A DNA stretch of 64,000 nt, taken from positions 1 through 64,000 of the forward strand of contig CAMVLM010000002.1 of assembly GCA_947168335.1 (NCBI GenBank), written 5' to 3'. Position 1 is the first letter of the stretch. Each line of letters opens with the position of its first letter. A program made the position numbers and the translations under genes. The notes beneath the pieces are model-generated. The model saw nothing but the letters and a program-made list of their open reading frames with translations, did no database searches and was not told the origin of the DNA. Below, in pieces: positions 59,446 to 64,000 of the stretch. The DNA is from an uncultured Butyrivibrio sp. (GTDB lineage Bacteria; Bacillota; Clostridia; Lachnospirales; Lachnospiraceae).

Positions 59446-60138
59446 TCAGCCTATAGATATTCCGGCTGCTCCATACTCCTTGTAATACTCGTCAATTGAC
59501 TTTTTGATTTCCTTATTAAGGATAACCTCACCGTCAATTGCTCTGTTATAAAGGTAGCTTACTACTTCCTGCATTGTTACGATTGACTGTGCTTCGAAGC
59601 CGTAGCGCTCCTTTATCTCATCCAACGCACTCTGATCTGAGTCCTGTCCCTTCTCCTGTCTGTTCAGAGAAACCATGAGGCCTACAATATCACAATCAGC
59701 CTGCTCTCTGATGATCGGTACAGTCTCCTCGATTGATTTGCCGGATGTTGTAACATCCTCGATTATCATAACTCTGTCACCATCGCGAAGCTTTGAACCA
59801 AGGAGAATTCCTTTATCACCATGGTCCTTGATTTCCTTGCGGTTTGAACAGTATCTGATTTCTCTTCCGTAAAGCTCACTGATTGCAACTGAAGTTACAA
59901 CTGAAAGCGGAATTCCTTTATATGCAGGTCCAAATAAAACATCAAATTCGAGTCCAAAAGTGTCATGAATTGCTCTTGCATAATATTCCCCAAGCTTTTT
60001 AAGCTGAGATCCGGTTACGTAAGCTCCTGCATTCATAAAAAACGGAGACTTTCTTCCGCTCTTAAGGGTAAATTCCCCGAACTTCAGAACATTACTGTCG
60101 ATCATAAACTCAATGAACTCTTCTTTGTATCTTTCCAT
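59446..60138 (-). CDS. pyrE: Orotate phosphoribosyltransferase
   Basis: FTLKSGRKSPFFMNAGAYVTGSQL, GPAYKGIPL, GDRVMIIEDVTTSGKSIEETVPII. Confidence 0.96.
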   Translation of the reverse strand: MERYKEEFIEFMIDSNVLKFGEFTLKSGRKSPFFMNAGAYVTGSQLKKLGEYYARAIHDTFGLEFDVLFGPAYKGIPLSVVTSVAISELYGREIRYCSNRKEIKDHGDKGILLGSKLRDGDRVMIIEDVTTSGKSIEETVPIIREQADCDIVGLMVSLNRQEKGQDSDQSALDEIKERYGFEAQSIVTMQEVVSYLYNRAIDGEVILNKEIKKSIDEYYKEYGAAGISIG

Positions 60139-60234
60139 TTTTCCCTAATACTCCTCTTATATATTTTCTATTTAATACAGACGTCTGCTCTGCATACACT
60201 TTTCTTAAAAATGCGCATAGCACTTGACCATATA

Positions 60235-60250
60235 TGTGAATTGTATCACA
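60235..60250. promoter_or_regulatory. CRP/FNR-like palindromic site in the pyrE/pyrF divergent region
   Basis: TGTGAATTGTATCACA = TGTGA-N6-TCACA. Confidence 0.4.
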
Positions 60251-60321
60251 TGGCATATGTGTGAACAATTAAGTAAAAGTAAAAATTTAGAAAACATAAT
60301 ATGCCATCTGCTATTCCAGTG

Positions 60322-60350
60322 TTAACTTATCCAAAAAAATAATGTATACT
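60322..60350 (+). promoter_or_regulatory. Putative pyrF promoter
   Basis: TTAACT-N17-TATACT. Confidence 0.5.
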
Positions 60351-60386
60351 ATCAAAAGCAATTTCAAACCACTTAAAGGAGAGCAT

Positions 60387-61307
60387 ATGATCAGAAAACT
60401 TATTGATGGAATTAAGAGAACAGAAGCACCTATTGTTGTCGGTCTTGACCCCAAGGTGGATTTTATCCCCAAAAGGATTCTGGACAAAGCAATCTCACAG
60501 CACGGCGAATCAGCAGAAGCTGTTGCGGAGGCTTTTTGGCAGTTCAACAAAGAGATCGTAGATCACATACATGACCTTGTACCTGCAGTTAAACCTCAGA
60601 TAGCAATGTACGAACAGTATGGCATCCCCGGTCTTATCGCATATAAAAAGACAGTTGACTATTGCCACGAAAAAGGCCTTCTTGTAATTGCTGATGTAAA
60701 AAGAGGCGACATTGGTTCAACTTCCGAATCCTATGCTCTCTCTCATCTTGGTGGAACAAAAGTAGGAAGCAGCATTGTCAAAGGATTCGATGCAGATTTT
60801 GCAACAGTTAATCCTTACCTCGGATCAGATGGTGTTAAACCTTTCATCAACGTCTGCAACGAATTTGACAAGGGTATATTCGTCCTTGTAAAAACATCTA
60901 ATCCCAGCAGCGGTGAACTTCAGGACAAGATTGCAGACGGCAAGCCCCTCTACGAAACTGTGGGTGCTCTGGTTGAGGAATGGGGTGCTCAGTCAATGGA
61001 CGGCGATTACAGTAACGTCGGCGCTGTTGTAGGAGCCACATACCCTGAGATAGGCAGGATTCTTCGTGATGTTATGCCCCACGCATTCATCCTTGTTCCG
61101 GGTTACGGCGCTCAGGGCGGTAAAGGTTCTGACCTTGTTCACTTCTTTGACAAGGATGGCCTCGGTGCTATCGTTAATTCCTCAAGAGGAATCATAGCAG
61201 CATGGAAAAATGAGAAGTACGGCGATCCTGCAAAAGAGCTTCTCGGCGAAGCTGCAAGAGCAGCAGTTATCGACATGAAGGAAGACATCGCAGGCGCTCT
61301 TAAATAA
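60387..61307 (+). CDS. pyrF: Orotidine 5'-phosphate decarboxylase
   Basis: PIVVGLDPKVDFIP, VKPQIAMYEQYGIPG, VIADVKRGDIGSTSESYA, LVPGYGAQGGKGSD. Confidence 0.97.
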   Translation: MIRKLIDGIKRTEAPIVVGLDPKVDFIPKRILDKAISQHGESAEAVAEAFWQFNKEIVDHIHDLVPAVKPQIAMYEQYGIPGLIAYKKTVDYCHEKGLLVIADVKRGDIGSTSESYALSHLGGTKVGSSIVKGFDADFATVNPYLGSDGVKPFINVCNEFDKGIFVLVKTSNPSSGELQDKIADGKPLYETVGALVEEWGAQSMDGDYSNVGAVVGATYPEIGRILRDVMPHAFILVPGYGAQGGKGSDLVHFFDKDGLGAIVNSSRGIIAAWKNEKYGDPAKELLGEAARAAVIDMKEDIAGALK

Positions 61308-61316
61308 TCAGATGTA

Positions 61317-61363
61317 AAAAGTCCCGTATCTGCCTTTTACAAGGGGATACGGGGCTTTTCTTT
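61317..61363 (+). terminator. Intrinsic terminator after pyrF
   Basis: AAAAGTCCCGTATC...GATACGGGGCTTTTCTTTT. Confidence 0.85.
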
Positions 61364-61382
61364 TAATCAGGATTACTGTTAT

Positions 61383-62159
61383 TTAATCAGCATATGGGCC
61401 ATAGAAGAACTCATCAATTGCATGAATAAGTTTTGCCTTTGGCATGGTCTTTAAGAGATATTTTTCAGGCTTAAGTGCAGCTACCGAAACCACACTTTCC
61501 TTATCGCTCTTTGAAGTAAGGAACATTACGGGAATCTCTTTTATCTCATCTTTTGTTCTGATACTCTTCAAAACCTGAGGACCATCCATATTTGGCATCA
61601 TGTAGTCAAGGAGCACCAGATCAACTGCATTTGACTGTAAGAAGCTAAGGGCCATTGCACCGGAACTTGCCATGTAAACTCTGTATTTAACAGAAAGCCA
61701 TGTCTTAATCATTCTCAACATGGTTCCGTCATCATCCACGACAAGAATCTTCTTTTTCAGATCCTCGCTCTCATTGTTCTTAACAACTGTCTCAAGATCA
61801 TCTGACAGCATCTTAACATCAAGAGGTCTTAAATAGGTTTCAGTAACTTTAATCTTGGAAAGGAATTTGGAGGTGTATTCAAGCTCGCCCGAATTTCCCA
61901 CTTCATATAAGAAAAAGCGTTCCGTATCTATTGCATCATTCAGATATTTAAGCATTTCAACGCCGTTTTTCTCAGGATCAGCAGGATCAATATCCCCAAG
62001 GTAAAGAACATATAATTGTGGTCTGTTTTCAATTGCCAAAACAGCTTCCTTGGAAAACTCACACTGAACAACTTCATAGCGTTCCTTCTCAAGTCCCTTG
62101 GCAATTGCATTGACCATAAAACTTTTTTGAGCTCCAATAAGCAGTACTCTCTTCTCCAT
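61383..62159 (-). CDS. Stand-alone response regulator: N-terminal receiver-like domain plus C-terminal REC, no output domain
   Basis: C-terminal KILVVDDDGTMLRMI...LVLLDYMMPNMDG...MFLTSK...LLKTMP; N-terminal RVLLIGAQKSFMVNAIAKGL lacks the acidic pair. Confidence 0.85.
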   Translation of the reverse strand: MEKRVLLIGAQKSFMVNAIAKGLEKERYEVVQCEFSKEAVLAIENRPQLYVLYLGDIDPADPEKNGVEMLKYLNDAIDTERFFLYEVGNSGELEYTSKFLSKIKVTETYLRPLDVKMLSDDLETVVKNNESEDLKKKILVVDDDGTMLRMIKTWLSVKYRVYMASSGAMALSFLQSNAVDLVLLDYMMPNMDGPQVLKSIRTKDEIKEIPVMFLTSKSDKESVVSVAALKPEKYLLKTMPKAKLIHAIDEFFYGPYAD

Positions 62160-62280
62160 AGCTACTTCCTTCCGCAAGCAAAATTTCTATTCACACACAG
62201 ATTACTAATAATAAACTCACAAAAGTCAAAAGTCAATCATAAATAATAATTTATCAAACATTATTTTTGCTATATGTGAT

Positions 62281-64000
62281 TTAGAGCATTTCCAGCAGTC
62301 CATCCCTGTCCACAGCAGATAAAAGCCTCTTTATATTTTTATATTTGTCCTTGAAATCATCCGGCATTCTGTAGTCATCCATCATGGCCACAACATCATC
62401 CGCACTGTCAAAATATGAACCTTCAACAAATTCCTTAAGACTCTTAAGGGCTCCTTCCAATTCTTCAGGTTCGATAAGCGGCTTCTGCAATTCGTCCTCT
62501 TTGCTTTCTTCCGCCCGTACCAAAGGTTCCAGAAAACCTGAATATTTCCTGTAATGCTCTAAAAGCTCGGGAGTTCTTCTTTCAATCTCATCCTTATCTT
62601 TTTTGTTTCCGCACTGTTCAAGATAAGCTGCAAGATTTGAAAGCTCTGTGGCTCCGATTACCCTTGCTGAACTCTTCAGACCGTGAACATAGGTAGTATA
62701 GTTTTCAAAATCACCGTATTTCCATGCATCCTCTATGGACAGAGCTTTTGATTCTATGGACAGGGCAAAATCTGTCGCAACGCTCATAAGTGCCCCGGGT
62801 CCTCCACAGTTCTTGGAACCTGCATCAAAATCGATACCCTCAAGATTGGTCATTATCTGTATGGCAGCCATATCATCGCTGCTTATCACATCCGTAGGAA
62901 TGGAATCATCAAAATCCGAATCCCCGGGTCTTGAAACCAGTTCATCAGGCAGATTTTTAAGTATTGTATCCTCAAGCCTTCCGGAATCAACAGGTTTTGG
63001 AAGATATCCCGTAAATCCCTCTTTAAGATACATCTCCCTTGCCCCGCTTATTACATTGGCTGTCAGTGCATATACGGGCACATCTTTGTTAAGGTTATCT
63101 TCCAGATCTTTCATTGAATGCAGCGTTTCAATTCCGTCCATCTTAGGCATTCTGTGATCAAGGAAGATAATGTTGTACTTATTCTCACAAACCATGTTGA
63201 GAGCTTCAAATCCACTCTCCGCTATATCAACCTGAATTCTTGTGGGCTTAAGCAGCCCCTGGATAACCGTGAGATTAGCCATGGTATCATCCACCACAAG
63301 TATTCTTGCTTCAGGTGCATGGAAACTCTCATGATATGTTTCCTGCCCCATCAGTGTCTCTTCATAGGTAGCTGCAAAGTCTCCTATCGGATTCCAGTTA
63401 AGCACTCTTTGTTTTACACTGAAAGAAAACTCGCTTCCCTTGCCATACTCACTGCTTACAAGAAGCTTGGAATCCATAAGTGCAAGGAGCTGCTTGACTA
63501 TATTCATGCCAAGTCCGGTACCCTCGATGGTTCTGTTCCTGCTCTCCTCGATTCTCTCAAAGGGCGAAAACAGCTTATCCATATCCTCTTTCCGGATTCC
63601 GATACCCGTATCCCTAACTCTGATCCTGAGCAGGATATTCTCGTCATCAAGCTTTTTATGGTCGATAAAAAGACTTACCGATCCTTCATTGGTGTACTTG
63701 ATCGCATTGGTAAGAATGTTCATGGCACACTGCTTGATGCGGATTTCATCACCCATGAGAATGCACGGTATTTCAGTGGAAATCTCGGTCTTAAAGTCGA
63801 GGTTCTTTCCCTTCATACGAACTTTACTGGTATTTATAAGATCATTCACCATTGAGCTGAAGTCATACTCAACGGGAATTATCTCCGTTTTACCCGCTTC
63901 GATTCTGGAGAAGTCCAGAATGTCATTAACAAGTCCAAGCAGCAGTTTTCCTGAACTGTTAACATTGGAAGCGTACTTTATAATATCAGGGTCCTTACTC
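62281..64000 (-). CDS. Hybrid sensor histidine kinase, C-terminal part (HisKA end, HATPase, REC, HPt); runs off the window end
   Basis: Open frame continues upstream of the listed ORF: SKDPDIIKYASNVNSSGKLLLGLVNDILDFSRIEAGKTEIIPVEYDFSSMVNDL; NILTNAIKYTNEG, GTGLGMNIVKQL, ILVVDDTMANL...FLDHRMPKMDG, HPt VHGLKSSARVIGA. Confidence 0.93.
   Translation of the reverse strand, partial: SKDPDIIKYASNVNSSGKLLLGLVNDILDFSRIEAGKTEIIPVEYDFSSMVNDLINTSKVRMKGKNLDFKTEISTEIPCILMGDEIRIKQCAMNILTNAIKYTNEGSVSLFIDHKKLDDENILLRIRVRDTGIGIRKEDMDKLFSPFERIEESRNRTIEGTGLGMNIVKQLLALMDSKLLVSSEYGKGSEFSFSVKQRVLNWNPIGDFAATYEETLMGQETYHESFHAPEARILVVDDTMANLTVIQGLLKPTRIQVDIAESGFEALNMVCENKYNIIFLDHRMPKMDGIETLHSMKDLEDNLNKDVPVYALTANVISGAREMYLKEGFTGYLPKPVDSGRLEDTILKNLPDELVSRPGDSDFDDSIPTDVISSDDMAAIQIMTNLEGIDFDAGSKNCGGPGALMSVATDFALSIESKALSIEDAWKYGDFENYTTYVHGLKSSARVIGATELSNLAAYLEQCGNKKDKDEIERRTPELLEHYRKYSGFLEPLVRAEESKEDELQKPLIEPEELEGALKSLKEFVEGSYFDSADDVVAMMDDYRMPDDFKDKYKNIKRLLSAVDRDGLLEML

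Noticed and set aside
1-64000. tRNA, rRNA, T-box or known riboswitch elements
   Set aside because: By-eye scan of the main intergenic gaps found no convincing TpsiC/anticodon pattern or riboswitch core; tRNAscan-SE and Infernal/Rfam would settle this.
1-64000. Mobile element, prophage or restriction/antiphage defence island
   Set aside because: No transposase, integrase, phage structural, restriction-modification or cas-like proteins in any credible frame; the window is mostly housekeeping plus signalling genes.

Overview
The window looks like a contiguous chromosomal segment of a Firmicute, most likely Lachnospiraceae of the Butyrivibrio/Pseudobutyrivibrio type. That placement is inferred from protein content only. 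It contains about 50 protein-coding genes, one structured RNA (RNase P RNA, rnpB) and many intrinsic terminators. I found no convincing tRNA/rRNA, CRISPR array, insertion sequence or prophage. Housekeeping blocks: dprA-comM; PPi-PFK; pilT; rpsT-lepA-hemW; dgt-dnaG-rpoD-trmK-TGS/uridine kinase; livJ/K-H-M-G-F; radA; clpC with a GntR regulator; purE-M-N-D; pyrE/pyrF. The accessory material of most interest is signalling: four hybrid histidine kinases and two output-less response regulators. The best candidate for an undescribed system is the tight operon at 53186-59064. It encodes (i) a hybrid kinase with an extra pseudo-receiver and an HPt-like domain whose His is Asn, (ii) a hybrid kinase whose C-terminus is a complete DegV/FakB-type fatty-acid-binding domain, and (iii) a response regulator with an HPt-like tail whose His is Arg. 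Other notable items: an MCP followed by two paralogous sugar-binding lipoproteins with no ABC transporter; paired CobW GTPases, one with a His/Asp/Glu repeat; a coiled-coil surface protein with 18/11-residue repeats; histone-H1-like Lys/Ala/Thr tails on both RpoD and ClpC; a domain-permuted GH3 beta-glucosidase; and several regulatory hairpins or palindromes.
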